A stretch of DNA of 64,000 nucleotides, from assembly GCA_030248295.1 (NCBI GenBank), contig JASANH010000510.1, positions 338,876 through 402,875 on the forward strand. The letters run 5' to 3'. The position numbers and the translations under genes are program-made. The DNA is from Mesodorylaimus sp. YZB2_4 (lineage: Eukaryota; Nematoda; Enoplea; Dorylaimida; Dorylaimidae). The stretch's first letter is position 1. The number at the start of each line of letters is the position of its first letter. The notes under the pieces were generated by a model. That model was not told the DNA's origin. It saw only the letters and a list, made by a program, of their open reading frames with translations, and ran no database searches. Shown here piece after piece: positions 35,901 through 49,374 of the stretch.

Positions 35901-38900
35901 GTGTGATGAATTTGGACGTCAAGGGCAACGAAGGCGATGAATGTTTGTGTGTAAAATTTGCATAGCTAAGTGGCTTATGGGCGCATGGGGAGCAAATTTA
36001 GCATAACAAATGTCATGAAGTGGCTAAAAGTGGTTTGGCAGGCAAGGAAGGCGATGGCTGATGAAGTGGGTGGAAAGAGGGAAGGTTGGGCACCGGATTA
36101 GGGGAGGCCAGTCGAGAGGGATCTTACATAGCAAGGTAAATGGGGAAGTTATGTTGAAAGTGTGGGGTCGGCAATTTCCAGCCCTAGCTTTCGTTTGGTG
36201 CGAAGTTATTCCAAAGGGTTTTGTCTGGTGAGCTATAGAGCAGTCACGGACTGCAAAACGTGTTCCTACCGATACCTGTTATGAACATGTTCTGAATATC
36301 CGTACTAACACTGGATAAAGAAAGTGGTAATTTGCTCCTTTTGGAGTCTGGTTAATGGCCCGAGCGGTCTTGTCTGCTTCACATCCACAGTAGCTATGAT
36401 GCGTCATACAATCATTTCGCGATACGTAGATCGTGTATATCATTGTCGCACGAGCACGTACCTGCTTCCACCTACTGTGCATACGTGCTCCTGTGTTTGA
36501 TACAGCTCATTTTTGGGTACTGTACACAGGGGCGTAGGCAGGATTTGAGGTAGCGGAGGGCTCGCTTTAAAAAGTCAAAATATAGGTAAATTTTAGCGGT
36601 TTCCTGCTTCAGAATATCTCCACTACCAAAACTTGTGCAGACACACTTACCAAGGAGGGGATTGGCTTGAGTCGTACAGCCACCCCATGGCCACGCGCCT
36701 GACTGCATGTACTGTATTTATTTATACCGTGTTAGAAATTGTTCTGCAAATACAGCTGCCTAACTATATGCTTATATAGCTAGGTTAGAACCAGGTTATC
36801 TAGCACAATTTTAATATCTCTTTTGTTTTGTATGGGTCCTCTCCCTTATAAGCATACTGACAAGTGTTCGGAAACGAGAGTAATTGCAAATAGCAAGTAT
36901 CTTGTCTGAACTACATGAAATGGGTTGGTCGCAGATTGAAACTGAGTCGATAATGCGACATTTTTTGGAGAGATGTGTAGTGGCTGGTAGTGGATTTCAG
37001 GTGTCCTAGCAGTGGAATTGATTTTTCGCATCTTGCAACGCTAGTCCTGTTTTAGATTTACAAGCGCATTATCGATCTAAATGATACGTACTGCATCAGC
37101 GGGTCATACTGTAACTGACCATTATCATCCTTGCAAATTTAAGAACATTGGCCTGGTTGAACAGCGCCTATTTTTTCCTCTCGACTAATGAGGGAGCCCG
37201 TGTCATGGTTATAATTCCTTCATAAATTTTGCACTCTCTTGATTTTTTGGCGCACACAGTGTCACCTTGATTGGAAAATTTTCATCCAGTCAACCTCCAT
37301 CGATTCACTATAAAAATGTCGTTAATATTGTTGATGCCCCATTTATTAAATAAAATTTATATGAATTCTACGATCGCATGGAACAGCGATCTCGATAAGG
37401 TAAGAGATGTATTTTCAGGAACAAAAGGGGTGCGTGTGTGAAAGAGTGAATGTTGTACTGCATGCCGGAATTTCATTTGATCTAGAGACTTTCGTCGACC
37501 AGTGAAATACAGAGCCAATAAATATGTTGAGGTGTCTGTTGAGTCTACATACTGTACTTTGTAGTTCCAGCAAATGAGTGAAGTCAAAATTGTCCACGCA
37601 TTTTTCAAACTCTCGCAAACACAATAACACACAGGAAAACACGACAAGAATTGCAAATTTTATGCAACATATTTAGCTTATGTAGGCGCATATCGTAACC
37701 TCCTTCCGTTTTTAACAGACGTCTTTATTTGCATTTTCAGCCAGTAATTGCGAAAGTCAATTTCCTAAGGTCCATCAGCATCAAATTCCATTTTCTTTTT
37801 TGCCATTCCTAGTCCCATTTTGCTTTTATCTTTCATGCCTGAGAACATGCCACAACCTAATTTCCTAAATTGCGCAGCACAACTGCTAGCTTATTCTTAT
37901 TTCCTACATATTCTCTTGTGAGGACCCCAAGAAAATGCCTCGTAGAAAGCGTGGGACTGAAATCTAATCGATTCTTCTAGGTGAACGCTAATTCTCAAAC
38001 CTTCCTATTAGCATTAACATAGTCGACCAGTCGACTCGTTGGGTTAGGACCCGATTTAGTTAACGTCCTATGCTTGTCTGCTTGGCATATTTTTTCTGAG
38101 GCGCGTGCCTTTGGATGGGCCAACCTACGTCAATACAGCAGTGGAGGCTAGTTGGGGTAAGATGTTCGAAATACGATCTTTCACACTTGGACGCACTTAA
38201 ATCGAACGTGAAGACTTGAATCGACGAGCCTTTTCGGGTATGCTTTATGAAGTACAAGGCTGGCCATAAAAGGAGTTGGTCGGGGGCCAATGTGTTCTAC
38301 TAAGGATACGAGGTTTGTATACGCGATGCCTCAATTAAGTTGGAGTTCGTAGACGAGCTGTAGTTATTGAGTGTTTATTAGACAAGCTGAAACTCAAATA
38401 AGGTATGTTACACGTGCCACCTTTATCAGACGTGTACTGTAGCCACGATCGCACTCCATCTCACTTCACACTTTCCACATCTCTTGTTCTTACCGCATAT
38501 GACTGTCACGCCGTCATTCCTGCTGATGAAGGCGACTGATGCTGCCGAAACACCCATTTCCGTGTTCGGTATATTTAACGTCCCGCACTCAACCATGACT
38601 CCAAATCTCCGACTCAAAATTCTGACGCCGGAAAGTGCATTAGTATACTGTGGATAATTTCCCCGGGTTATACGAATATCAATGGGGAAGGGTGCTGACG
38701 AAAGGAATGGGGACTGGAGTGTCGCTGTTATCACTAAGACCGATATTCTCCAGAGCTAATAAAATCTGGTGCCACCAGAACAATATACGGTGTGGAAGAT
38801 GATCCATTTTTATTGTTGATGATTACCAACCTCCTCGTGTGCGGGAGTCATTATCGACAAAAGCCCAAAAAGATGAGGGGGACCTTACCATAAAAAGTAA

Positions 38901-41900
38901 GAAGGATCATTCATTCTGCTCGCTAATGATCAGTTATAAATCGAAAGGTGCCTAATCGCCTTGCCTCTTTCCCTTACGCTCATCATTGACGTCATTTAGA
39001 AAATAATCACTTTTTCGCTCCCGCTTGTTTGTGATTGATGAAAAAACGAAACCTTTGGCTCTCACTGTTTCTCATAATTATGCTGAGGATCGAAACCGAA
39101 TCATTGAATTTCTCTGAAGGGGTCCTTCCTTTTTCTTTCTTCTTTTCCGTGCCTATATCAGACGAACAAACGGAAAGTTGCAGTTCCTGTTGTGGCCGAC
39201 TCTTATACTCTGCTTTTCTCTGTGGCATCTGCCTTTTATTCAAACCTACATGGGTACATACTCGTAGTTTGTCTAGCTAGATGGTTTAGTGCAAGTAAGC
39301 GCAAGCATTTTCGAGCCTTTTTTCTTGGGGAAATGTAGTCTATAAATGGGTTGATTTAGGTGGTTGTAGACCTGCTGATGGCACTGTGTTCCAGTAATGA
39401 TTCTTTGCCTGTTCTTCAATTCCACCTTCGCCCGTCCTTCAAGTTTCTCAAGCTTCGACTGCATTGATGCTTGGGGCCAGCCAGCGAAGTGATCGAAACC
39501 TCTTCAATTCTGCTGTATGGTAGGTTGAAAAATGTTCCTGACATGCTTACGAGGTCATCTGCCATTTTTTAGCATTGCAGTGTAAGCGAGGCGGTATAGC
39601 GGGCGACGTACAGTCTACGACAAATAGTGCTCAATCTTCACCCCCTGGGAGCTGTTTTTAGAGAGACCTACAGTATTGTGGGGTGCTAATTTGAGTGAAG
39701 GAGAGAAGCAGCAACATCTCCCACCTACATTTGCCTTGACCGTGATCCCAATTACACTGCATCCAATATCTGTCAAGCCACACCCCTTTTTTAACGAACC
39801 TTTTCATTGCAAAGAATTTTTATTGCTGAGTAATTCACTTCACCCATCCGAGGAACAGCAGATAATTTAGGGCAGGTTTTGATGGGGACTAAATTATTGC
39901 ACCCGCTTTGGTCCTTTGGTTCCGGGTAGGAGTTGCTCAGGAATCAGTCAGAATACAGCATATGGTAGCAAATGTATGGCATGTTCACAACCCACATAGA
40001 GTATGCGTCACATCGTCACTGACAATGCAGCTAATTTCAAGCTCTATGCAACATGCCTCACTTGCTTAGAGTAACTGAAATGTCGATATAATTGTTCAAA
40101 CATGTTTTACCTGTTGAACTATATACAAAGCTGTTCTTCCATGCTTACTCTTCGCTTATCAACAAGTGTCCAAAAGTGGAAATCAATTTTTCACCGCTCT
40201 ACCCATAAACTTTTAGCAAAACTTTTTAGACCTTCTAACTATCTATAGTCTTGCTTAGTGCAAATTCAATAACCTTTATGTCCTCAGGCTAGATAGCGCT
40301 TCCACCCCAAATGTTACGCATTTTATCTTTCTTTCTCTTAATTCGCCATCCAGTCGGTAACTGGTGCGATTAAGCTCGGCAATGTGACAAACACACGTCC
40401 TCTCGCTTGTGTTATGCTTGGAAGAAGAAGCTGGAACGAAACAAAATCAACCACCTCCTAATCTATGAGCGAATCGATTAAGGCTAGGACGAAGAATATA
40501 AATGTAGAAACACTTCTAGCTGAGTAAATGTTTGCTTTCACTCTTCAGCAACCCAAGTAGCAATGGAAAATATTACTATTAACGCATATAGTCTGCATCA
40601 AATGCATCTGCTGAGCTCGTTTTGAGTTCGATGGACTGGCTGAGAGGCGTTGAGAAATTAGAACAAATATGTTTTAGTATTTCTTAGAAGGTTCCATGAA
40701 GATGGTTGGGCCTTAGAATGGGATGTGCTTGGATCTTATCCAACGGCCAATGATCTTGTGTCTCATCAGTGGCCGAGGCATTGCAAGTCATGGTTTTTCA
40801 ACCTTAATTATTGATACTGTTTCTGACTGCGGTTGATGAGTTTTTGGGATCTACACAGACTAGTCAGCAGATTAGAGGCAAGTTCAGCGTTGAGTTATCA
40901 CGCCAAAGCAGAAATCACGGAAACGGCCAGATATAGTGCATTCTAGTTATTTGAAGCCTCTAGCTACTCTAGTCTTGGTTCAAAAGATGGCTGTGTTTGA
41001 TATAAAGAAAGACAAAATTGTATTTTCTCTGTTCGAAATCGCTATTTTAGATCTTTTCCTGGACCACCCTTTGATCGCTTAATTCCTTGGAGATGCAAGT
41101 TTCTAGCCGTTTCGCCGCTCCTAAGCAACTCTGCCATTTGCATGTCGTTCACGTTGCAATGGCTTCCTTTTGGCCGCCCGAGTAGTTGACCTTTTTGGAT
41201 CTTATTCAGTTTGGTCATCACCGCAAAGTCAGAGAATATTGCATTTTAGATGAGTCCAGGATGTTACAGTGGGGCAACTGTCTAGATTGCATAACTTCAT
41301 GACATAGCTTTGTGGTCGCAGTTTAGGTGATTGATTTTGCTCCATTGAATTTTGCAGTTGTTGGATTGTGGGGCAACAGAATCATTTAGGGTTTCTTTGA
41401 TAAAGCTTTAGGTTGCTCCTGACGATGCCACATTTTGTTTGGCCAAGGCAATATGGAGTTCATAAACTACTGGGCACTGGCATTTTTAAGCTACGTTTGG
41501 CGTGTAGGATGACTGCGAGGGGATCCGAGGAAATAGTGATCAAAGATAAGTGAGTGAAGACAACAGTTTGGGGAAGATTAGAGACGACGTAAGGGTGTTT
41601 AGATTACACAAATGATGTGCACCAGTGTTATGAGGGAGAGAACGGATGTTGTGATGACCGCCTAACCAGCATTTCTGGGCGGTCGGGGGATCGATACTCC
41701 CCTCGGGCAGGGAGGCATCAGACCACTCTATCTGTTTCAGCAATCTTTACAGTTTGTCTGGAAAATAATCCTGCTTGGAACTTTTTGTTTCAGAAACTTC
41801 GCTCTCTCGTCCTGTATCTTTTGTCTCCTGAGTGCGCTAGTTACCAAGCAGCTTGACTCACGAGCTGAGTAAAGATTGCCAGAATTGTAGAGTGCTAAAA

Positions 41901-43660
41901 TGCCGATAGGACTGTCGCATCGAAATGCGATAATGCGGCTGATGGGGCTCTCCGGCCATTTATGTTACATTTCTGTGCTTGAAATCAATGCGAGGTTGAA
42001 AACGCAATGTCTGTCTTATTTCACCAGTCATCGTCACTTGTTTTCGAATTTTCCTACCTCTGTTCTGCATGTGACATGTATTCATTTTCACTGTTTTCTT
42101 CAGTTTCCACTCATCTGTGTTCACGCCGCATCCGCCAATCCCTATCCTTATCGCCCTCGCACGCCCTGGGCCGAGCCTAATTCTAACTAGGAATACATTT
42201 CAGAGGAGGCAATACCTAATCTAGGCTGGAAAAGACAAGCCGCGCTTGCACTCACTTTCCTGTCTATATTTTTTCACGCTTCTCTTCTCTTCTTATTTTT
42301 TGTACATGGCTCTTTTCTCTTCTCTAGCCGACACAAGTTTGCTATGGCCAACATTTTCCTCGGTCGAGTAATTTTGCGTGACAAACGAGCTTCTTGTGCT
42401 CGGTGATGTTAGCATGCGTAAGTAGCTTGTTTCGCGTCCCTAACATGCACAAAAACCATGATGACAACGATTGATTAGTAGCTTTTCTCCTTGTACCCAT
42501 TTGCTTTCATGCCAGCTCACATTGGCCCAAGGGCGAATGGGTGTCGGCAGGATAACTTTGCTCGTGCATAATTGATGCACAGGTCGTCGACTTTAGCCTT
42601 TTTCCTAAGGATTTTGCCAAGAAAAGTCAAACGACATCCGTTAAGGCTTTCTCCCCAAAAAGGAATGCTGTTTTTGTGCAATCATGGGGTTTAAAAAATG
42701 CAATCAGTACATTTCCCGTCTTTAATAAGGGTGTTTAGCTAGGGCTTAACGACGTGACTTTGTGGTTCTTGCGTGAGAGATTTTTTGATGAGCAAGCATT
42801 TTTGGGTGTATGTGAAGCAGAGGAAAAGACGACCGGGGCGCTGTTAGGAGTGGGAAGACGAAAACGCAAATATAATTCAGAGGTGATTGATTGCGCCGAA
42901 GCTTTCAGGGACGAGTCAGGTTAGGTGCACTGGAATTACACATGTCGTTTGCACCCAATATGTGCAGTTTACATACTCGTCATACAAGGTGATGGCGGGC
43001 TCAATTTGATGCCCGTTGAGATCTATATAAGAGAAGCGATATACTTTTTAGATTATCTTATCTTTTGCGTTTACCAGTCAGTCCAGAGGCATTGGGCGAA
43101 GCACACACAGTTTCACCTGTGTGTTAGCCTGGTACATGTTCTGCAGTTCCTTGTTGTCCTGCATCTCGAATGATGCTGCCTGCTAATATCAACATTAATC
43201 TCGCTTTCTAACATCACTTCTCGATTTTCACACATGCTTCAAATATCATGGCTAAAGTGGTCACTGAAAGGGCATCGCTTGAGGAACTTCATATCCAGTT
43301 ACCGCTACGCTAGCTTTGTGTGCTCCGTCTTGATAAACGAGTCCATGGTGCCGTAAGCGTATAGGTAGCTTATCGCCGTGTTTTGATAAGGCCTAATGAG
43401 TATTAATAGCGCGCCATGTTTGAAACCTTAATCCATTAGGGCGCCCAGACAAAAATGATTAATTATTTTGTGCGCCTTCTACCTTTTCACTATCGGAAGG
43501 AAACTTTGACACTTCCCTGGATTTGGGTAGTGACCGCAGTATTTGGGCCTGGACTCGTGGATTAGTCTGGACGGTCTGACCCTTTCAGGTGACTCACTTA
43601 GGGCAGGGTGCATTATCAGCATCTAGATAAAAAGGCTTTGTCTGAACCGTACTCCCGAAA
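32950..43660. other. long gene-poor stretch, no gene recognised
   Basis: About 10.7 kb in which no open frame has a recognisable domain and no consistent exon chain was seen. Candidates such as 34982-35320 (+), 38426-38734 (-) and 35361-35603 (-) lack splice support. A fragment resembling the foldback family lies at about 41650-41725. It may hold non-coding RNA, distal regulation or old repeats that I cannot identify by eye. Confidence 0.4.
41650..41725. repeat. fragment resembling the foldback family
   Basis: GATCGATACTCCCCTCGGGC at about 41689-41708 closely resembles ATCGATACTCTCCCCTGGAT in the receptor-intron foldback (right arm near 46075). Only part of an arm is seen. Confidence 0.4.
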
Positions 43661-44017
43661 TTTTCAGTGTGTGGATTATATCGACAAGTTCTCGACTTGC
43701 AATGGAGGTGTAAAGTATGCCCTGTCATGGTTTACACTGTGAAGTACTGTAGGTTTGCTAGTCCTATTAGGGTAGTCACCCACGGGGTTCAAAGTCCCTA
43801 TTCTGATATGCTAGCAAGGTCATTTTTGTTGCAGCATTCTCCCAGTGCAAATTACAATTACTTCGATCTCGTTACACTTGCCAGTGCATCGATTTCGGAT
43901 TCCATTCCTGCATCACCTCGTTATAACCTCACTTCATCCAACCACATCTCGAAAGCAGATTCCTTGCACACAAACGATTCAAAATCCAAATCGAAACACG
44001 GTAAAAGAACAACAACT

Positions 44018-46628
44018 ATGTCCTTTGAGCCGAGAAGGATGGACAGTACTAAATCACCATTTTTCATTACTTCCCCATCACATATTAAATCCAACCAGAC
44101 TTCGAATGTTTTCTATTTTCTCCTCACTAATTTGACAACATTCGCTTTCACGCCTTCCTCGCAATCGATGAGTGTAAATGGGACGATTGACGATGACGAG
44201 GAGGGACGGTCCCTGAGGCGCACGACGGGCGAACTAGTGGTTGGCACTTTGACATTTGTAGTCATCACTCTGATGACCATCGGAGGTAACACGCTGGTCA
44301 TCTTGTCAGTCTTCACTTACAGACCGTTGAACAAGGTACAGAACTATTTCTTGGTCTCTTTGGCTGCGAGTGATTTGGCCGTGGCCGTCTTAGTTACTCC
44401 CTTCCACGTGGTCAAATTCATTGTGGGCGAATGGATATTCGGCTTGGCTTTTTGTCAAGTTTGGTTGACATGCGATATTCTGTGCTGCACTGCATCCATA
44501 TTGAATCTTTGCGCCATCGCATTAGATCGATATTGGGCGATCCACGATCCAATAGAATACGCAAGCAAAAGGACGCTGAAACTGGTACTGTCCATGATCG
44601 CAGTGGTCTGGTCATTGAGTGTGCTCATTTCCGTACCGCCATTAATCGGATGGAATGACTGGACGAAGAAAAGTTTACAAAGGCAATGCGAACTCACTAC
44701 CCAACGCGAATTCGTTGTCTATTCAGCCTGCGGATCATTTTTCATACCACTCGTAGTCATGACCACTGTTTATGCCAAGATTTTCTACGCGGCCAGACAA
44801 CGTCTAAGGAATAAAAGAAGAAGTGTTCGTGGCTTATCGACGAATAACCGCGACGAAAATGGCAGTCGAAAAGTAAATAGGAATCGACAATTGATAAATC
44901 TGGCGAATTCTGCGCAAACACCATCCTCACCCTTGACAGCAAAATCGAGCATGCCTACGGTACCCGAAACTATGACTATCGACACTACCACAACTACTCT
45001 GCCTCAATCAGCCGGCAGCGGCAGTGGGTGTGGATTGAACGACATGCAATCACCCTTGACAATATCGCCTGCAACCCCTGCTGAATTATCCGAGAGAACC
45101 AATTTGCTCAAAGAACAACAAAACGGGACGAGCAGTACTTCTGCTGGTGAGCCTTCGTCAATGTGGTCCGCTCTGACAGTGCGACTCACTTCGGCATCTT
45201 CATCAACCACGAATGTCCAGCACTCAACAATGTCTCCAGCGAAAGGAGCTGTGTCTACGAAAAAGACCGGGTCGAGCAGTTCACCACGACGCCATCGATT
45301 GAATTTTAAAAAATTTGCTTTTTCGAATCATGGAAATGGTGGCGGTGGTGGTTCAGCCAAAATCACCTTATTGCAACAGGGATCTAGTAGTCGCACGCCC
45401 AGTGTCCGAAGTCGCGATAAAGACGAGTCTACGACAGCTGCAGCTGCCAGTGGTTGCAATTTGCGAACGACGCCAGCGAGTACTAATCCGGGTCATGTTG
45501 GTGCCAATGTGCAAAAATTCATCAGGGATCGCGAACGAATTTCTGTGACAAAAGAAAAGAAAGCGGCGAAAACTTTAGCAGTCATTATGGGTAAGTAATT
45601 GTCGAGCTTACTCGTACCTACATGCAAGGCATCGAAGCATGTGAGGGTGCTACCGGGCCCTGGCGGGCTTTGAAGAGAATACCTCAACACGGTGGGACAA
45701 AATCTCCATCCAAATGTAGCAGGGCAGGTCTCGCGACTATATCTGCGGCTATATCAACCGAAGAGGATGACGTCTCCCAGCCAGGTGAGATCGATTATTC
45801 TCTCCCACTCGTTATGGCCCGCTAGCCGTAGGTCGAAAGAGCTATCCGCAGGCTTATGATAGAAAAGTGCCTAACACACTGCAGCGTTCACTTGCAGAGA
45901 ATTGGTACAGAAGACACACAACCTGTAGTTAGGGTCGAGTGTATTATGTTTAGTGCTTTACATAGTTTTCATGAATTAAGGCTTTATATGTAGAGTACCA
46001 GTCTTGTAGCACACAAGATACACAGCCTGCTGTAACCCTCGTGCCTGGAAGCCATGGCGAGTGGGAGAGAGTAATCGATACTCTCCCCTGGATGGGAAAC
46101 GTCAACCCCTCGGGTTGTTGTTTCAGCCGTAGGTAGTCACAAGACTTGCCTGCTTTACTCGGAGTTGTTGTCCCGCCGACTTCGGTCGGCCGCCTTCCTC
46201 CTACGCCTGCCAGACTTGGACACTGCCATGCTATACATTGTACCTCATCGTGCACAAGCCTTATTGCAGGTGTTTTCGTGCTGTGTTGGCTGCCATTCTT
46301 TGTCATGTACACGGTAAAACCATTTATTGATAAAGATGATTGGTTGCTACATGGCAAAGTGGAAGAAGCCATAACTTGGTACGTTGGATACAAGTATTTA
46401 CGGCTGAAATTAACCACAATTTTGACTTGCATTGCAGGCTCGGATATATAAATTCAGCGATCAACCCCGTAAGCGCACATTCTTTATTCTTTTGCCTGCC
46501 TGATACCTAAAAATGACACTTTCTAATTTTCTGATTCTTTTCAGGTTATATATACGATATTTAACCTCGATTTCCGACGGGCTTTTCAAAAATTCTTATG
46601 CCCATTTCGGCCTCCTATTGGTGCGTAA
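44018..46628 (+). CDS. biogenic amine GPCR, tyramine/octopamine receptor-like
   Basis: Exon 1 to 45590, then 46270-46378, 46438-46468, 46545-46628; all phases agree. The start is uncertain: ATG 44168 gives 548 residues, ATG 44018 gives 598 with several N-glycosylation sites (NQTS, NLTT, NGTI). Numbering from 44168: TM1 with GGNTLVI, TM2 [14 protein letters not shown]3 with the amine-binding D103 in [13 protein letters not shown] and then DRYW, TM4 with VVWSLSV, TM5 [15 protein letters not shown]6 [11 protein letters not shown]7 NSAINPVIY. The tail is short, [20 protein letters not shown], with a likely palmitoylated Cys. TM3 and the TM7-tail sequence are those of invertebrate type 1 tyramine/octopamine receptors. 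The third intracellular loop is very large (about 270 residues, Ser/Thr- and Gly-rich), as in many G-protein-coupled amine receptors. Ligand and G protein are inferred only by family. Confidence 0.88.
45620..46215. repeat. foldback element, copy 2, in receptor intron 1
   Basis: Left arm about 45620-45810 (GCTACCGGGCCCTGG, GTCTCGCGACTATATC, GACGTCTCCCAGCCAGG, GATCGATTATTCTCTCCC) and inverted right arm about 46050-46215 (GGGAGAGAGTAATCGATAC, CAACCCCTCGGGTTG, GACTTCGGTCGGC). About 180-bp arms with mismatches. It fills most of the 679-bp intron without breaking the splice sites. Confidence 0.75.
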
Positions 46629-46727
46629 ATCCAGTGAAAGTTCATGTATATACAGTGCTGTCTGCAAATGCTGTGCGCTATTGTGTGTCATGGTACCTCT
46701 TACCTACCATAAGGGTACAAATGCTAC

Positions 46728-46733
46728 AATAAA
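46728..46733 (+). terminator. polyadenylation signal of the receptor gene
   Basis: AATAAA, 100 bp after the stop codon. Confidence 0.5.
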
Positions 46734-46739
46734 CGCACA

Positions 46740-49370
46740 TCTGATAACAAACAATGCAAATACAATGTGAACTGGTTATGTTGAATTCATCAGGCATATC
46801 TGATACAACATCTACGGGGCCAGCTAGAGGTCCACAATAATAAAACACAGTACAGAAACTGCTTGCTACTGTAGATTGGGAAATTTAACGCAAAATTTTA
46901 ATGACTAATAAAGTTATGCCGAATACAATATCAATGTATTTCAACACTGAAATAATACTAGCTGTCTGCTTACAGTTCCACCAGTAACTACGCATACGGC
47001 TTTTAACGGTGCTCGAGTTACATGCCGAACGCCGAAGTTACTGCCCCCCGTTTTAGTCGCAAGCCTGTTCACTTGATCTCTCTAATTGATGCAGATTTTT
47101 TAAAACGTGGATATCCAGCATTCACCTGTATCGTTCCTAAGCTGGGACTCCTCGCAAAAAAGATCGCAGCAAAAAGAGCGCATCCAAAAAGGGCGCATCA
47201 GTAATTAGGGCGCACAGAAACAAGGGCTCAGGCATGCAGAAGAGGGGCACTAAGGAACAGAGGCGCAAGCAAGCACGGGTTATAAGAGCCATCGGTGTAC
47301 TATCGAACAACACTATCAGAAGTCAACCTGGGCCATAAAGCGTCAACCTGGACTTTTTTGACGCGCCGCGGAATTGTATTATGATGCGCAGGTACACAGA
47401 AACTGACGGTAAATTCAAAAAATATGCTGATAATCGACCTTTTCCACAGAACTACGCTACCTGCGCAGAGGAAGAGAAGCACAACTGATGGGTAATATAT
47501 CTTGGATGAAGTTCAGATCTTGTTGATCAGACCCTATACAGCTGTTTGGTCCTTATTCGTGCGTGTAGCCAGAAACGCTGTGATCACCCTATTTGAAGTT
47601 AGATCGCTTTTGATCGCTCGAGTTTGATCAGATGCACAGACATAGACATTGTGATCAAACGGCGGTCATGTGTTCAGCCCACGATCTTGTGATCGATTAT
47701 CGATTAGGCCATCAGTCACACATAGTGTGATTGGTCTCATCATGTGATCAGTCACGGACAATGTGTAAAACCATGCTTATGTGATCTGCCCAACCATACC
47801 TCTCGAATTTAAACCCAAATCCACGGTCAGATTTTGCACCACGTATAGCTAATACGTGAGTATAGGAAACAGAAAATAGAGAGACAGACAGAAAATGGAG
47901 AAAATTCGTTCTGACACAGGAAAAATTCAGAGGGAATGTAATATCTAAAAGTAAAACAAAGGTCGCTGTTTTGAACGAAGTCAAATAATCACATATGCGC
48001 ACCTGGCCATTGTGAAAAGATGATCAGCTAACGCAGAGCGTAGAGCGAGCAAGATGCGAGTCAGTCAACTTATTTCTGCCTCCAAAACTTGTTTAAGGTC
48101 CCAAGAACCCATATCTCGATTTCTTAATATCACCTGCTCAACGCATTCCGCACAGGCATTCTTGCTACTCCACCAAAACTTCATCTCTTTCCAGGAGCTG
48201 TGACTGAGCTCAAAAAGGAAAAAAGGAAAAATTATATACACTTGCGCACTTTTTGGATGAGCCTTTTTGATGCGCCCTTTTCACTTGCGACGCAAGTGTA
48301 TGGTCCCGGATCTTACGGTACATACATGCCGATTCATGTATTAGGGAAATCAAGAAGAAAAACAGAAAAAATAAGTAAATTTTATGGGTGATATGCACTG
48401 TATGGACCACCGATCCAACAGGCCAAAGACAAGAGGCAATAAAAAGTAACAGTTTTACTCCAAGGTGTACTTGAACCATTGGATCATAGTAGCCATGTGT
48501 AGTTATGTTCATGTTTACAACATCACCAGCGCGGGTACGCGCACTTGAGGATTAAGGTGTCAAGGAATGCGAGGAACTTCCAATAATCTTCTTTCACCGC
48601 AGCTAATCTTGAACATACGAATAAGAGCCTAACAAATCATTAGACTTGGACTAATTCTTTGCTATGTTTTCCTTCGGGTTCTTACTGGCTGATAAACTAA
48701 ATTCCACTTCACCTGTTCGTATGCTTGGGTAGTAAACGTGTTTAGGAATGGCCTGTCCAACAAATTCAATGTGCTGCAGGAGGGATACTGTATATCCTTG
48801 AAGAGTCTGAAATTTATTTTGCCGTACGTGAAGGTTATTACGCGGCATTCTCGGGACTTTGAGAAAATGGTTTCTGCCGACGAGAAATACCACAATAACA
48901 GCCCTGCACTGAAGGCATGAATATGGATTTTTGATCGAGTGTCTGTCCAACAAAGTACAACACTGGCTGAGATATGATTCCCTGCTCTGAAATCACATGA
49001 TTGATCGGCTAGGATTAAGCCGGTTTATCTGCCCTTACTGGATACTCAATCACCATCTGTGCTCACTGTCACTTTACACTTCCCCTCATGTTGTGTTGCT
49101 TGCATCTCTGCGACAGAGTGGACTTAGGTGCGAAGTCGTTCCCTCAAAACTGGCACTTCATCCGCTCGATGCCTTCGAGCGTGGTGCCTGCTTGGAGTAA
49201 GTACCACGGACCTAGTCTTTTTTTAGATTCATAGCTTTTTTTAAACGTTCTTGAGCCACTAGTCTGTCTTTTGTGTTTCCATTGCGTAGATTCTGTGAAG
49301 CTTCAGACTAAACTATTTAACTTTAGCTGTTCAAAAGAGCTACGAGTATCAGGATAAAATTTACTCCATC
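46740..49370. other. intergenic, no gene recognised
   Basis: Repeated TGATCA-type words occur at about 47580-47760 (TGTGATCA, GTGATCAG). No exon or RNA gene can be supported. Confidence 0.4.
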
Positions 49371-49374
49371 GAAC

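Noticed and set aside
38426..38734. 102-codon minus-strand frame with several cysteines
   Set aside because: No recognisable family or leader, and no neighbouring exons fit it.
45950..46432. 160-codon minus-strand frame over receptor intron 1 and exon 2
   Set aside because: It is the foldback repeat and the antisense of the TM6 exon, not a gene.
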